DNA of 51,342 nucleotides from Pandoraea terrigena (lineage in GTDB: Bacteria > Pseudomonadota > Gammaproteobacteria > Burkholderiales > Burkholderiaceae): the NCBI RefSeq assembly GCF_902459705.1, contig NZ_CABPRU010000018.1:1-51342 (forward strand). The letters run 5' to 3'. A program made the position numbers and the translations under genes. The notes under the pieces are model-generated. The model had not been told where the DNA came from. It worked only from the letters and a program-made list of their open reading frames with translations, and made no database searches. Position 1 is the stretch's first letter; every line of letters starts with the position of its first letter. This document shows positions 1 to 9,942 of the stretch, piece by piece.

Positions 1-115
1 AGCGTGTCTTGAGGTGAGGCTGCGGGGTTCTCTCCCGCAGCCGATCCGCATGAGGAGGCTGGCCGGCGACGGTGCGGCGTCTTCATGCGAATCGGAAAGT
101 CATGAAGGAAAAGCG

Positions 116-1219
116 ATGGACAAAGTCGATTGCGTTGTGATCGGCGCGGGCGTGGTGGGGTTGGCTGTCGCGCGGGCCATGGCCATGGCCGGCCGCGAAG
201 TGGTCATCCTGGAGTCCGGGCGCGCGATCGGCACGGGCACCAGCTCGCGCAACAGCGAAGTCATTCACGGCGGCATCTACTACCCGCCCGGCTCGCTCAA
301 GGCGACGCTGTGCGTCGAGGGCAAGCACCGTCTGTATGCGTTTTGTGCGTCGCACGGCGTGGAGCATCGCCGCTGCGGCAAGCTGATCGTCGCGACGAAC
401 GCGCGTCAGGTGAGCGAACTCGAGGTCATTGCCGCCAACGCGCGCGCCAGCGGCGTTGACGATCTGCAATGGCTCACCGCCCGCGAAGTCGCCCAGCGTG
501 AACCGGATTTGCACGTATCGGGTGCGTTATTGTCTCCGTCAACGGGCATCGTGGACAGCCATGGCCTGATGCTCGCGTTGCAGGGCGATGCGCAGAATGC
601 CGGCGCCATGCTTGCGTTCGACGCTTGCGTCGTCGGTGCTCGCGTGGACCACGTCGACGGCATCGCGCTGGACATCGACACGGCGGGCGTTACGTCGACG
701 CTGCTCGCCAACACGGTGGTCAACAGCGCCGGTCTTCATGCCGTGGACGTCGCACGTACGTTCGTCGGACTCGCCCCTGAACACATCCCGCAGCGCTATT
801 TCGCGAAAGGGAGTTACTTCACCTGTACGCAGCGCGCGCCCTTCTCGCACTTGATCTACCCGGTGCCGGAACCGGGGGGGTTAGGCGTGCACCTGACGCT
901 AGATCTGGCGGGACAAGCGCGTTTCGGCCCGAACGTGGAATGGGTCAGCGAAGTCGACTACACGGTCAATGTGGCGGATGGCGATGGCTTCTACGCGGCA
1001 GTGCGGCGCTATTGGCCGGCGTTGGCGGACGGCGCGTTGCAGCCCGGCTATGCCGGTATTCGCCCGAAGATCAGTGCGCCCGGTGAGCCGGCGGCAGACT
1101 TCCGCATCGATGGGCCAGCGATGCATGGTGTCGCGGGACTCGTCAACCTGTTCGGTATCGAGTCCCCTGGGCTGACGGCGTCACTCGCGATTGCCGACGC
1201 GGTGAGCGCGGCGCTTTGA
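116..1219 (+). CDS. FAD-dependent oxidoreductase, L-2-hydroxyglutarate dehydrogenase-like (LhgO/DAO family)
   Basis: A 367-residue flavoprotein of the DAO superfamily. Residues 7-15 form the Rossmann dinucleotide loop ([10 protein letters not shown]10-x-G12-xx-G15) with the acidic end of strand 2 near residue 36. The segment [14 protein letters not shown] is characteristic of the L-2-hydroxyglutarate oxidase group, which oxidises a 2-hydroxyacid to the 2-oxoacid using FAD. The frame stays open upstream to position 14, but ATG 116 is chosen because GAAGGA lies just before it and the Rossmann strand begins five residues later. The C-terminus keeps the usual GYAGIRPK and [14 protein letters not shown] segments, so the gene looks intact. 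It stands alone on this strand. The exact substrate cannot be read from the sequence. Confidence 0.85.
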   Translation: MDKVDCVVIGAGVVGLAVARAMAMAGREVVILESGRAIGTGTSSRNSEVIHGGIYYPPGSLKATLCVEGKHRLYAFCASHGVEHRRCGKLIVATNARQVSELEVIAANARASGVDDLQWLTAREVAQREPDLHVSGALLSPSTGIVDSHGLMLALQGDAQNAGAMLAFDACVVGARVDHVDGIALDIDTAGVTSTLLANTVVNSAGLHAVDVARTFVGLAPEHIPQRYFAKGSYFTCTQRAPFSHLIYPVPEPGGLGVHLTLDLAGQARFGPNVEWVSEVDYTVNVADGDGFYAAVRRYWPALADGALQPGYAGIRPKISAPGEPAADFRIDGPAMHGVAGLVNLFGIESPGLTASLAIADAVSAAL

Positions 1220-1385
1220 TGTGCGCATCGGCGTAGCACGCGAGCGGTGACCGGCGGTCGCCTTTGGCGCACCGGCGGCTATCTGTCTAACCCCGTCATG
1301 CGCGTCCAACGGTGCCGCGAGCGTTGCGCGGCATGCCTGTCGGACGAGAGTCGGTTCGTGAGGGTGGGCGTGGTGGGGCTGGCGA

Positions 1386-1781
1386 TCAACGTACGGCAAC
1401 CGGCGGCTTCCACGATGCCGGGTTCGTCCAGAACACACCGCGCAGGCGATCGGTGTCGCCGCAGGGCGTGCTACGCGTCGGCTTGCTGATTTGCCCCGCG
1501 CAGGTGCTGATGTCGCGGCCCGATTGTTGCAGGCGCTTCAGGATCGTATCGAGCATGCCCGATTCGCGCCACTCATTGAGTTTGCGGCGGCAAGTCGGCA
1601 CGGAGGGGTACTGCATGGGCAGCTTGGACCAGCTCTCGCCAGTGAACAGCACCCACAAGACAGCATTAGTCAGCGTGCGCTGCTCGACTTGAGGGCGGCC
1701 ACGCCGCTCCGTACGGACCGGACGGTCACAAATCAGATCACGCAGGGCGTGCCATTCAACGTCGCTCAGTTCAGTAAACAT
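1386..1781 (-). CDS. Short transposase-like protein, IS5-type N-terminal domain (DUF4096)
   Basis: A 131-residue protein starting MFTELSDVEWHALRDL. Residues 1-85 match the helix-rich N-terminal domain of IS5/IS1182-type transposases: the DVEW opening, a GRP motif, VLWVLFTGESWSKLP, and a YPSVPTCRRKLNEW helix. The catalytic DDE domain is absent. After about residue 90 the sequence turns into unrelated Pro/Thr/Arg-rich residues and stops. ATG 1781 has AGGTG in front of it; a TTG five codons upstream is possible. No inverted repeats or target duplications were recognised around it. It is either the remnant of an insertion sequence or a domesticated stand-alone DNA-binding protein of the kind annotated as transposase in Burkholderiales. 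Transposition activity is not expected. Confidence 0.65.
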   Translation of the reverse strand: MFTELSDVEWHALRDLICDRPVRTERRGRPQVEQRTLTNAVLWVLFTGESWSKLPMQYPSVPTCRRKLNEWRESGMLDTILKRLQQSGRDISTCAGQISKPTRSTPCGDTDRLRGVFWTNPASWKPPVAVR

Positions 1782-2011
1782 AACACCTCGACCCAAAACA
1801 AACGGAGGCGCCGCAGGGGGCGAGTCCGAGCTTCACGATCCGGCAGGTACCAGGGCAATCCGGTAGGTGCGCGTGCGTGAAATCTCGGCCAAGGCGGCGT
1901 CGTTCCCCGATGCTGGAAATACAAGCAACAAGCATGCCAGAACATCGGGTTCTCTTATGAAGAACGCCGCGGGCGGGGCGAACCACGCTGCGAAGAGAGC
2001 GTTTGACCAGC

Positions 2012-2038
2012 AAAAAAACGCCCACTTGGCAGGTGGGC
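2012..2038 (-). terminator. Rho-independent terminator, minus strand
   Basis: Stem GCCCAC (2020-2025) pairs with GTGGGC (2033-2038) around a 7-base loop. On the minus strand the stem is followed by G and seven T (2012-2018). No protein gene lies upstream of it on that strand. Confidence 0.75.
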
Positions 2039-2145
2039 GCAGCTCCTGGGTGGCTATTGGGATAGGCAATCGCAAAAGCGTCAGGAGAAAAGGAATACGT
2101 GCCTGTTGGCCAGTCCGGATCGTTTATTATTCTCGGCCCTGGTCA
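2012..2145 (-). ncRNA. Candidate structured small RNA ending in a strong terminator
   Basis: Read on the minus strand this stretch folds well by eye. A GAATA/TATTC stem encloses GCC-AACA-GGC. A CTCCTG/CAGGAG stem then encloses two small hairpins (CGC-TTTT-GCG and CTAT-CCCA-ATAG). Last comes a GC-rich terminator followed by seven U. A CU-rich stretch, CCTTTTCTCCT, could pair with Shine-Dalgarno sequences. A perfect TTGACA lies upstream (2173-2178, minus strand), but the hexamer 17 bases on (CGAGAC) is a poor -10 box, so the 5' end is a guess. No gene on the minus strand would otherwise need this terminator. It matches no RNA family I recognise. Confidence 0.4.
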
Positions 2146-2202
2146 GAGTGTCTCGCTCCACATGCGCCAGCTTGTCAAGCTTGCAGGCGCCATGATGACA
2201 AA

Positions 2203-2222
2203 AAGCGCGCGTCGACGCGCTT
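2203..2222 (-). terminator. Possible minus-strand terminator hairpin
   Basis: AAGCGCG (2203-2209) pairs with CGCGCTT (2216-2222) around six bases. On the minus strand the stem runs into TTTTG. It lies upstream of the candidate small RNA and could insulate it from read-through. Confidence 0.4.
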
Positions 2223-2425
2223 CGGAATTACCCCCATTGCGGTGCATCGCCCGTGCCACGCGCAGATCGCCCTAGATGGGTGCTCGCTTGCGCTCCGATA
2301 GGGCGTTGTGACGCGAGACGGGGCGCAACTTCGCGCGCCCGAGGTGCAACCGAATCTCGCCAGGTGAGAAAGTGGCTGGGTCGCCGTGTGGCGTTCCGTC
2401 ATGGTCGGACGGCGGGCCCGTGGCC

Positions 2426-2431
2426 TATAAT
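2426..2431 (+). promoter_or_regulatory. -10 box (TATAAT) for the IclR-family gene
   Basis: A perfect TATAAT hexamer stands 83 bases before the chosen start at 2509. The hexamer 17 bases upstream is a poor -35 match. Transcription would begin near 2438, only about five bases before the alternative ATG at 2443. That is one reason to prefer the downstream start. Confidence 0.4.
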
Positions 2432-2508
2432 GCGAGCCTTCGATGAATATCGTCTATCGGTTGCGCGGAACCGCCGCATACCGGTCGGCGCCAGTGTGCG
2501 CAAACGGC

Positions 2509-3324
2509 ATGAGCAACGACAGCGATAACAAATACTCCGTCCCGGGCCTTGAGCGCGGGCTGCGCATTCTCATGACGTTCTCGGCGCGCGAGCCCGTACT
2601 GGCGGGCGCTGATCTTGCGCGACGACTTGGCATCCCGCGCTCGACGGTATTTCGCCTGTTGCAGACCCTCGAAGCGGAAGGTTTCATTGAGAAGGCCGGG
2701 GACGAGCGTCACTACCGGTTGGGCGTGGCGGTGCTGCGCCTGGGATTCGAGTATCTGAATTCGCTCGAGCTGACCGATCTGGGCACCCCGGTCATCGAGA
2801 AGCTGCGCGAAGCCACGGGTTTCTCCAGTCACATTTTGATTCTCGATCAGCGCGATGCCGTGTTTGTCGCGAAGGCGGCCAGTCGTGACCTCGTGTTCGG
2901 CTCGGTGCGGGTTGGCACGCGTCTGCCCGCCCATGCGACGGTCGTCGGACACATTCTGCTCGGCGACTACTCGTTGCCGGCGCTCAAGCAGCTTTACCCG
3001 GAACCGAAGCTCGAAGGCTATACGACCCATACGCCGACGACCGTGGAAGCGCTGTACCGCGTGGTGCAGGAAGACATTGCCCGCGGGTACAGCATGAGTC
3101 AGGCCTTCTTCGAGCAGAACATCTCGACGATTGCGGCGCCCGTGCGCAATCATCGCGGACAGATCGTCGCCGTGATCAGCGTGACGATTCCTCAATCGCG
3201 CGTAGAAGCGGACCTGCTCGAGAGCGGCATCGTGGAGAAGGTCGTGTCCGCCGCGGACGAACTCTCGCACAAGCTCAACTACCGCTCGGACCGCGCAGGG
3301 GCGACGTCGCTGGCGACGAAGTAA
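2509..3324 (+). CDS. IclR-family transcriptional regulator
   Basis: A 271-residue regulator with the two standard IclR parts: a winged helix-turn-helix at about residues 10-75 (VPGLERGLRIL, then GIPRSTVFRLLQTLEAEGF) and a C-terminal effector-binding domain to about residue 255 (GTRLPAHATVVGHILL, FFEQNISTIAAPVRN). An in-frame ATG at 2443 would add 22 residues that do not resemble the family. ATG 2509 places the VPGLERG motif ten residues in, as is usual, although neither start has a good Shine-Dalgarno sequence. Its stop lies six bases from the stop of the convergent AraC gene. The nearest catabolic genes are the acyl-CoA enzymes further right, but no target can be assigned. Confidence 0.85.
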   Translation: MSNDSDNKYSVPGLERGLRILMTFSAREPVLAGADLARRLGIPRSTVFRLLQTLEAEGFIEKAGDERHYRLGVAVLRLGFEYLNSLELTDLGTPVIEKLREATGFSSHILILDQRDAVFVAKAASRDLVFGSVRVGTRLPAHATVVGHILLGDYSLPALKQLYPEPKLEGYTTHTPTTVEALYRVVQEDIARGYSMSQAFFEQNISTIAAPVRNHRGQIVAVISVTIPQSRVEADLLESGIVEKVVSAADELSHKLNYRSDRAGATSLATK

Positions 3325-3330
3325 AGCGCG

Positions 3331-4341
3331 TCACGCCGCCACCGTTTGGCGCCGATAGTCGCCGGGACGCGCCCCCGTCCATTTTCGGAATGCCCGAAAG
3401 AACGCGCTCGGATCGGCAAAGCCCAGCGACAGTGCAATCTCCAGCATCGGCTTCGACGTGTGACAGAGCGCGTGGATCGCGAGGTCGCGCCGCATTTGGT
3501 CCTTGATCGATTGATACGACTGGCCCTCGTCCTCCAAGCGCCGGCGCAGCGTCGACGGCGTGGTGTGGAACTCGCCCGCCAGCGCCTCGAAGGCTGGCCA
3601 GCTATCCGTCGGCATCGTCTTCAAACGCCGCCGGACACGCGCGACCATGCCCTTGGTGTTCTTGTATTTGAGGATGATATTGCCCGGGGCCGCGCGCAGG
3701 AACTCCTTGACGGATGCGTCGTTCTGCACCACCGGCAGGTCCAGGCAAGCGGCATCGAATTCGATGGCCGTGTGTGCCGCGTGGAAGACGAGGCGCGGCG
3801 AATACATCGTTCGATACTCGTCGCTATAGACCGGCTCGGGAAATGAGAAGTAGGCCGTGCTCAAGGGCACGCGACGCGCGATCAGCCAGCAAGTCAGCGC
3901 ATAGAAGAGGATCAGCAGCGTTTCGTGCGCGAAGATGCGCGGCGAGCGCTGATCGGCTCGCTCATGCACTTCGAGTCGGGCCAGTGCGCCGTCCCGAACC
4001 AGATGCACTTCGAGGTCGTCGAGCAAGAGTCCCATGAACCGCGCCGCGCGTTGCAGTGCCTGGTCGAGTGTGCGGCAAGCGATGACGGTGTGACACAGCA
4101 TCGCAAAGCTGCCGACTTTCATGCGGCGGGAATCCTGCCCGAAGAATTCGTCGTCGAGCGCGATACTGATCAAGCGCCACAGATGTGCGTATCGATCTGC
4201 AGACACGCGGGCTTGCGGATGCGCAAGCAGCGATGGGGCAATATCGGCGGCGAGCAGCAATGCCGCCGGATCGCCGCCGAGCCGCTCGACATGCGCCAAC
4301 GCGTTGATCACGAAATGTATTGAAATGCTGCCTTTTTCCAT
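3331..4341 (-). CDS. AraC-family transcriptional regulator with arabinose-binding-like N-terminal domain
   Basis: A 336-residue protein of the OruR/ArgR-like AraC group. Residues about 20-210 resemble the ligand-sensing domain (LWRLISIALDDEFFGQ, GSFAMLCHTVIACRTLDQAL). Residues about 230-330 are the paired helix-turn-helix module ending FADPSAFFRAFRKWTGARPGDYR. It lies 143 bases downstream of the SDR gene on the same strand, so it may be transcribed with the acyl-CoA synthetase and SDR genes or from its own promoter. Family members often control neighbouring fatty-acid or amino-acid catabolic genes, so these two genes are the natural candidate targets (inference). No clear Shine-Dalgarno sequence is visible before the ATG. 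Confidence 0.88.
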   Translation of the reverse strand: MEKGSISIHFVINALAHVERLGGDPAALLLAADIAPSLLAHPQARVSADRYAHLWRLISIALDDEFFGQDSRRMKVGSFAMLCHTVIACRTLDQALQRAARFMGLLLDDLEVHLVRDGALARLEVHERADQRSPRIFAHETLLILFYALTCWLIARRVPLSTAYFSFPEPVYSDEYRTMYSPRLVFHAAHTAIEFDAACLDLPVVQNDASVKEFLRAAPGNIILKYKNTKGMVARVRRRLKTMPTDSWPAFEALAGEFHTTPSTLRRRLEDEGQSYQSIKDQMRRDLAIHALCHTSKPMLEIALSLGFADPSAFFRAFRKWTGARPGDYRRQTVAA

Positions 4342-4484
4342 GCGTTGCGAAACGGAGCGTCGTAGCAGGGGGACGCAATGATTCTAGCAGTGCGACCCCT
4401 GAAGACGCTTCCGGTGCCGTCCGAAAGCGGGATCGGCCCTTTCCGATTTCGCGTGCAGCGTGCAATGGCGATGCCGGCAACGAC

Positions 4485-5252
4485 TTACTTCGGTGCCATG
4501 CGCAGCGCGCCGTCGAGGCGGATGACTTCGCCGTTGAGCATGACATTCTCGACGATATGGCGCACCAGCGCGGCATATTCCGACGGACGGCCCAGGCGCG
4601 GCGGGAATGGCACCGAGGCGCCCAGCGCGGCCTGCACCTCTGGCGTCATGCCGGCCATCATCGGCGTTTCAAAGATGCCCGGCGCAATCGTCACCACGCG
4701 TACGCCAACGCGCGCCAGTTCGCGCGCGGCCGGCAGCGTCAGCGCGGCGACGCCGCCCTTCGAGGCGGCATACGCGGCCTGGCCAATCTGTCCGTCGAAC
4801 GCCGCGACCGACGCCGTGTTGACGATCACGCCACGTTCGCCTTCGGCGTCGGCATCACCCTCGGCCATCGCCGTGGCTGCAATGCGCAGCACGTTGAACG
4901 TGCCGATCAGGTTCACGTTGATGATGCGGGCAAAGCTGTCGAGCCGGTGCGGGCCCTGCTTGCCCAGAATCCGCTCGCCCATGACCAGCCCGGCGCAGTT
5001 GACCACGCCGTTCAGACGGCCGAACGCACGCTTGGCGGTATCGACCAGACGCTGAACGTCATCCTCGCGTGTGATGTCGGTGGCGACGAAACGGGCGGCG
5101 TCACCCAGCGCACTGGCCTGTTGGGCGCCAGCGTCGGCATTGATGTCACCGAGCACGACCTTCGCGCCCGCGTCGACGAACATGCGTGCGGTGGCCGCAC
5201 CGAGGCCCGACGATGCGCCGGTGACGAGAAAGACACGATCCTTGATTTGCAT
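4485..5252 (-). CDS. SDR-family 3-hydroxyacyl-CoA dehydrogenase (type II HADH/HSD17B10-like)
   Basis: A 255-residue classical short-chain dehydrogenase. The NAD-binding loop is TGASSGLG (residues 11-18), the NxAG motif is NCAG (85-88), and the catalytic triad fits S148, Y161 and K165 in YAASK. The DGQIGQAAY and [11 protein letters not shown] segments point to the type II 3-hydroxyacyl-CoA dehydrogenase group, which oxidises short and branched 3-hydroxyacyl-CoAs in beta-oxidation and isoleucine breakdown. AAGGATCG precedes the ATG. It starts 35 bases after the stop of the acyl-CoA synthetase gene on the same strand, so the two probably form an operon working with the divergent acyl-CoA dehydrogenase and hydrolase. 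Confidence 0.88.
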   Translation of the reverse strand: MQIKDRVFLVTGASSGLGAATARMFVDAGAKVVLGDINADAGAQQASALGDAARFVATDITREDDVQRLVDTAKRAFGRLNGVVNCAGLVMGERILGKQGPHRLDSFARIINVNLIGTFNVLRIAATAMAEGDADAEGERGVIVNTASVAAFDGQIGQAAYAASKGGVAALTLPAARELARVGVRVVTIAPGIFETPMMAGMTPEVQAALGASVPFPPRLGRPSEYAALVRHIVENVMLNGEVIRLDGALRMAPK

Positions 5253-5287
5253 GGGCTGCGATCCTTGAAAGAAAAGCGCGTTGACGC

Positions 5288-6949
5288 TCAGTCCGCGCTG
5301 GCCGACGTCTGCGCGGCCTTGGCGATTTCCTGGTTGCGCAAGATGAAGCGCTGGAGCTTGCCGCTCGGTGTTTTGGGCAGTTCGGCGACGAATTCGATCT
5401 CACGTGGATAAGCGTGCGTGGAGAGGCGGTGGCGGACATGCGCCTGCAGCGCCTGCGCGAGCGCATCGGTCGGCGCGAACTGCGGATGCAGCACGACGAA
5501 GGCCTTGACCAGTTCGGTGCGCTCCGGATCCGGCTTGCCGACCACGGCCGTTTCGATCACCGCAGGATGCTCGATCAGCGCACTCTCGACATCGAACGGC
5601 CCGATGCGATACCCGGCCGACGTAATGACGTCGTCGTTGCGTCCGACAAAGCTGATGCTGCCGTCCTCATTGCGCTCGACCGTGTCTCCGGAGAGATAGT
5701 ACTCGCCGACGAACGCGGGCGTCTCCCGCTGCCAGTAACCAGTGAACCACATGAGCGGCGATTGTCGTCGATCGAGGGCGAGCACACCCGGCTGCCCGAC
5801 CGGACACTCGCGCCCTTCGTCATCGAGGACAGCCACGCGATGCCCCGGCGACGCGAAGCCGGCGGTTCCGGCTTGCACGGGATGAGCCAGCGCGTGGTGG
5901 TTGCAGACGACCATGCCGAGTTCCGTCTGACCATAGTGGTCATGAATGGTGACGTCGAGGTGCCTGGCGAACCAGCGGATGACCTCCGGGTTGAGCGGCT
6001 CGCCGGCGCTGGACACGGCGCGCAACTGTCCTTTCAGGGGGGCGGCCGTTTCGTCGCCACCCGCGATCAGCAGGCGAAAGGCGGTCGGTGAGCCGGCGAG
6101 ATTCGTGATGCCAAGCTTCCGGATGATCCGGTACGTGCTCTCGACATTGAAGGGGCCGTCGTAGAACGTGGTGGGAATGCCCATTGCCAGCGGGCCTGTC
6201 ACGGCGTAGTAGAGGCCATAGGCCCAGCCCGGATCGGCAATGTTCCAGAATGCATCGGTCGGTCGCAGATCGACGGCGTCGCGCATGTAGCCCACGAACG
6301 CCATGATCGCGCGCAATGGCACCATGACCGGTTTGGCGGCACCGGTCGTGCCGGAGGTGAACATCATCAGAAACGGGTCGTCGCCGCGGCGCAGCACGGG
6401 CGCGAAGTCGGGGGCGTGTTGCTCGACCTCATGCCAGAAGCTGAAGTCGCCTTGGCGCACCCCCTGGCCGCGCGGCCCGCTGACGGTGGCGACCGGTGGG
6501 CAGTGGGCCACTTCGTCGAGCTTGGCCCGATTGGCGCCGTCGGTCACCACGAGCTTGCTCTGGGCACTTTGCAGCCGGTGTTCGATGGCCTTCGGCCCGA
6601 ACGCCGTGAAGAGTGGTTGATACACCGCCCCCGCGCGCCACGTGCCGAGAATCGTCACCAGCAGTTCGGGGGTGCGCGGCAACAGTCCGCTCACGCGGTC
6701 GCCGGGCTGCACGCCCTGGTCGCGAAGGAAATTGGCGAAGCGCGCGGACAGCGTTTGCAGTTGGCGAAACGTCCACGTCTGGCTCGTGCCGTCTTTCCCT
6801 TCCCAGAACAAGGCGATGCGCCCGGGAAGCGCGTGACGGTCGCAGCACTCGACGCACGCGTTCATCGCGTCGAGATGGCCGGCAAGCGTGGCGCGCACGG
6901 TGGCGTCGAGGTCGAACGCGCGGTAGGTGTCGGCGTAGTCCGCAGTCAT
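5288..6949 (-). CDS. AMP-dependent acyl-CoA synthetase
   Basis: A 553-residue adenylate-forming enzyme. The phosphate-binding motif [11 protein letters not shown] lies near residues 195-206, the aromatic/Tyr-Gly motif DHYGQTELG is in the middle, [12 protein letters not shown] gives the hinge aspartate region, and the C-terminal catalytic lysine is K531 in PSGKLQR. It activates a carboxylic acid to its CoA thioester with ATP; the chain length cannot be told, but the neighbours suggest a short or branched acid. AGGAG stands just before the ATG. It is the first gene of the minus-strand pair with the SDR dehydrogenase and is divergent from the acyl-CoA dehydrogenase gene across a 439-base intergenic region. 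Confidence 0.88.
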   Translation of the reverse strand: MTADYADTYRAFDLDATVRATLAGHLDAMNACVECCDRHALPGRIALFWEGKDGTSQTWTFRQLQTLSARFANFLRDQGVQPGDRVSGLLPRTPELLVTILGTWRAGAVYQPLFTAFGPKAIEHRLQSAQSKLVVTDGANRAKLDEVAHCPPVATVSGPRGQGVRQGDFSFWHEVEQHAPDFAPVLRRGDDPFLMMFTSGTTGAAKPVMVPLRAIMAFVGYMRDAVDLRPTDAFWNIADPGWAYGLYYAVTGPLAMGIPTTFYDGPFNVESTYRIIRKLGITNLAGSPTAFRLLIAGGDETAAPLKGQLRAVSSAGEPLNPEVIRWFARHLDVTIHDHYGQTELGMVVCNHHALAHPVQAGTAGFASPGHRVAVLDDEGRECPVGQPGVLALDRRQSPLMWFTGYWQRETPAFVGEYYLSGDTVERNEDGSISFVGRNDDVITSAGYRIGPFDVESALIEHPAVIETAVVGKPDPERTELVKAFVVLHPQFAPTDALAQALQAHVRHRLSTHAYPREIEFVAELPKTPSGKLQRFILRNQEIAKAAQTSASAD

Positions 6950-7388
6950 GGGGTGTCTCCTGTAGTCGGATGCCGGTCCGCAGCCACGCGCCTATGATGG
7001 AAGCGTTTGGGCACGCATCGCAGACCGCCCGGGCGCCGTCTTGATCGGGGCGCGGCGCTCACGGGGCAATGGCGAAATTCATCCTAATGCGTGGCATCGG
7101 CCGGACGCAATGCCCAAACGGGTCAGAGTTTGTGAGGGATTTATCCACTCTGTCGGTGGGGAATTGCGGGACGGTCGGGCGCCCCGCCGGGCAAGGCGGC
7201 TCGGGGCCGAACGCCGTGCCGGGACGGTACCGAGGGTCGCGCAGTCCTTTTCCGATGGTAATTCCGCTCATGCAATTTGCCGCTTTTGGCTATGGTGCGA
7301 ACGCGGTGCGATCCCTACACTGACCTCATCGACATGGCACTGGTGCTGGCGATCCCTTCGGACGACGCCAGGGTGCGGGAGACAGAAC
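6950..7388. other. Divergent intergenic region, acyl-CoA synthetase / acyl-CoA dehydrogenase
   Basis: These 439 bases separate two divergent catabolic genes and must carry both promoters. I see no protein gene, no strong promoter hexamer pair and no clear operator dyad. A single DnaA-box-like nonamer (TTATCCACT, 7141-7149) is present, probably by chance. Confidence 0.5.
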
Positions 7389-8522
<1,134 letters not shown>

Positions 8523-8612
8523 TCGCGAAGCGGCAAACGTTGCGAAGGATACGGCGGCGCGACGGTACGCCCGGCGGCGGCCCGAGGCGCGGCGTGGTCA
8601 AGGGGAGGGGGA

Positions 8613-9878
8613 GTGAATCAACGCGAGCGCGCCGTCGAGGCGCAAGACGAAGTGTTGTTCGACGTGATCAATGGGTTCGGCATCATCACCCTGAACCGGC
8701 CGAAAGCGTTGAACGCGATAACGCACGACATGGTGCGATCGATGTGGCACCAGCTTGATGCGTGGGTCGACGACCCGGCCGTGCGCGCCGTGCTGATTGA
8801 AGGCGCGGGCGAAAAGGCGTTCTGCGCAGGCGGCGACGTGCGAGCGCTCTATGAAAGCCGCGTGAACAACGCGAGCGATCACCAGGCGTTCTTCATCGAC
8901 GAATACCGTCTCGACTATCTGATCCACCGGTACCCGAAACCATATATCGCCCTGCTCGACGGCATTGTGATGGGCGGTGGCATGGGCGTCGCGCAAGGGG
9001 CGGCGCTGCGCGTCGTCACGGATCGCACCCGGCTGGCGATGCCAGAGACGGGCATCGGCCTCTTCCCGGACGTGGGCGCCAGTTGGTTCCTCGGCCATCT
9101 GGCACCGACGCTGGCGCGCTATCTCGGGCTGTCCGGCGTGACCATTACCGCAGCCGACGCCCTGTATTGCGGGCTCGCCGACGTCTGGCTCGAAGGGGAC
9201 GCGCCTGGGCAATTGCGAGAGGCGCTCCGGCATTTCGATTGGCCAGCGGCCGCACCCGTCCCCGCGCGCGACGCAACGCTCGGTGCGTGCCGCGCAGGCG
9301 GTATGCAGGGGGCAGACCGGGGAGGCGTTGCGGGCGGAGCCGGCGGGTTGGGTGATTCGGATGGCGCATGCCATGCAGGCGGCCGTGCGGCGGCGTCCGG
9401 TTCGGCCGATCTGCTGGAGCGGCTTCGATCCGTCATCCTCCCGCTGGGGCGCACATGGACCGACGCTGCGCCGCTGGCCCGCGTGCGGCCGACGCTCGAC
9501 AGGCATTTCAGCGCGATCGACGTGCCAGGTATCGTGGCGTCGCTCGCCAGCGACGCGCAGACCCCCTGGGCGGCCGAGACGCTCGCGTTGTTGTTGCAGC
9601 GCTCACCACTGAGCCTGTGCGTGACCGACCGGCAATTGGCGAAGGGGCGTCGTCTCGATCTGGCCGATGCGTTTCGCATGGAACTGGTGCTGGGATATCA
9701 CGCGTTCGCGTCCGGCGATTTCGTCGAAGGCGTTCGGGCGTTGCTGATCGACAAGGACAAGCAGCCGCGCTGGCGGTATGCCACGCTTGCCGAGGTGCCA
9801 CGGGCGCAGGTCGAGGCGTTCTTCGTCTCGCCGTGGCCGGAAGGCGAGCATCCCCTGGAAGCATTGGGAGATCATTGA
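8613..9878 (+). CDS. 3-hydroxyisobutyryl-CoA hydrolase (enoyl-CoA hydratase/isomerase superfamily)
   Basis: A 421-residue crotonase-fold protein. FCAGGDVRALYE and DGIVMGGGMGVA form the oxyanion region. E145 (MPETGIG) and D153 (FPDVG) are eight residues apart, as the catalytic pair is in 3-hydroxyisobutyryl-CoA hydrolase. The C-terminal FVEGVRALLIDKDKQPRW is also diagnostic. The GTG start at 8613 sits behind a strong AGGGGGA. An unusual Gly/Ala-rich linker at about residues 220-262 makes the protein longer than the roughly 350-380 residues typical of the family; both flanking parts remain in frame. It acts after acyl-CoA dehydrogenase and hydratase in valine catabolism, freeing 3-hydroxyisobutyrate from CoA. 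Confidence 0.88.
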   Translation: MNQRERAVEAQDEVLFDVINGFGIITLNRPKALNAITHDMVRSMWHQLDAWVDDPAVRAVLIEGAGEKAFCAGGDVRALYESRVNNASDHQAFFIDEYRLDYLIHRYPKPYIALLDGIVMGGGMGVAQGAALRVVTDRTRLAMPETGIGLFPDVGASWFLGHLAPTLARYLGLSGVTITAADALYCGLADVWLEGDAPGQLREALRHFDWPAAAPVPARDATLGACRAGGMQGADRGGVAGGAGGLGDSDGACHAGGRAAASGSADLLERLRSVILPLGRTWTDAAPLARVRPTLDRHFSAIDVPGIVASLASDAQTPWAAETLALLLQRSPLSLCVTDRQLAKGRRLDLADAFRMELVLGYHAFASGDFVEGVRALLIDKDKQPRWRYATLAEVPRAQVEAFFVSPWPEGEHPLEALGDH

Positions 9879-9942
9879 ACTCGGGCAAACGCATGCGACA
9901 ATGCGGGCTTTGCGGGGGACCGCACCATCCGTTGGAGTCCAG

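Larger units (their letters stand above)
1782..2508. other. Gene-poor region between the transposase-like gene and the IclR gene
   Basis: No convincing protein gene is seen in these 727 bases; the open frames present lack ribosome binding sites and recognisable content. The region holds two minus-strand terminator-like hairpins (2012-2038 and 2203-2222), a candidate structured small RNA between them, and a perfect TATAAT box (2426-2431) reading toward the IclR gene. Confidence 0.6.

Noticed and set aside
1867-2301. A 144-codon plus-strand open frame in the gene-poor region
   Set aside because: No ribosome binding site and no recognisable content; it overlaps the candidate small RNA and both hairpins.
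7141-7149. A single DnaA-box-like nonamer TTATCCACT
   Set aside because: One mismatched box alone is expected by chance, and no companions lie nearby.
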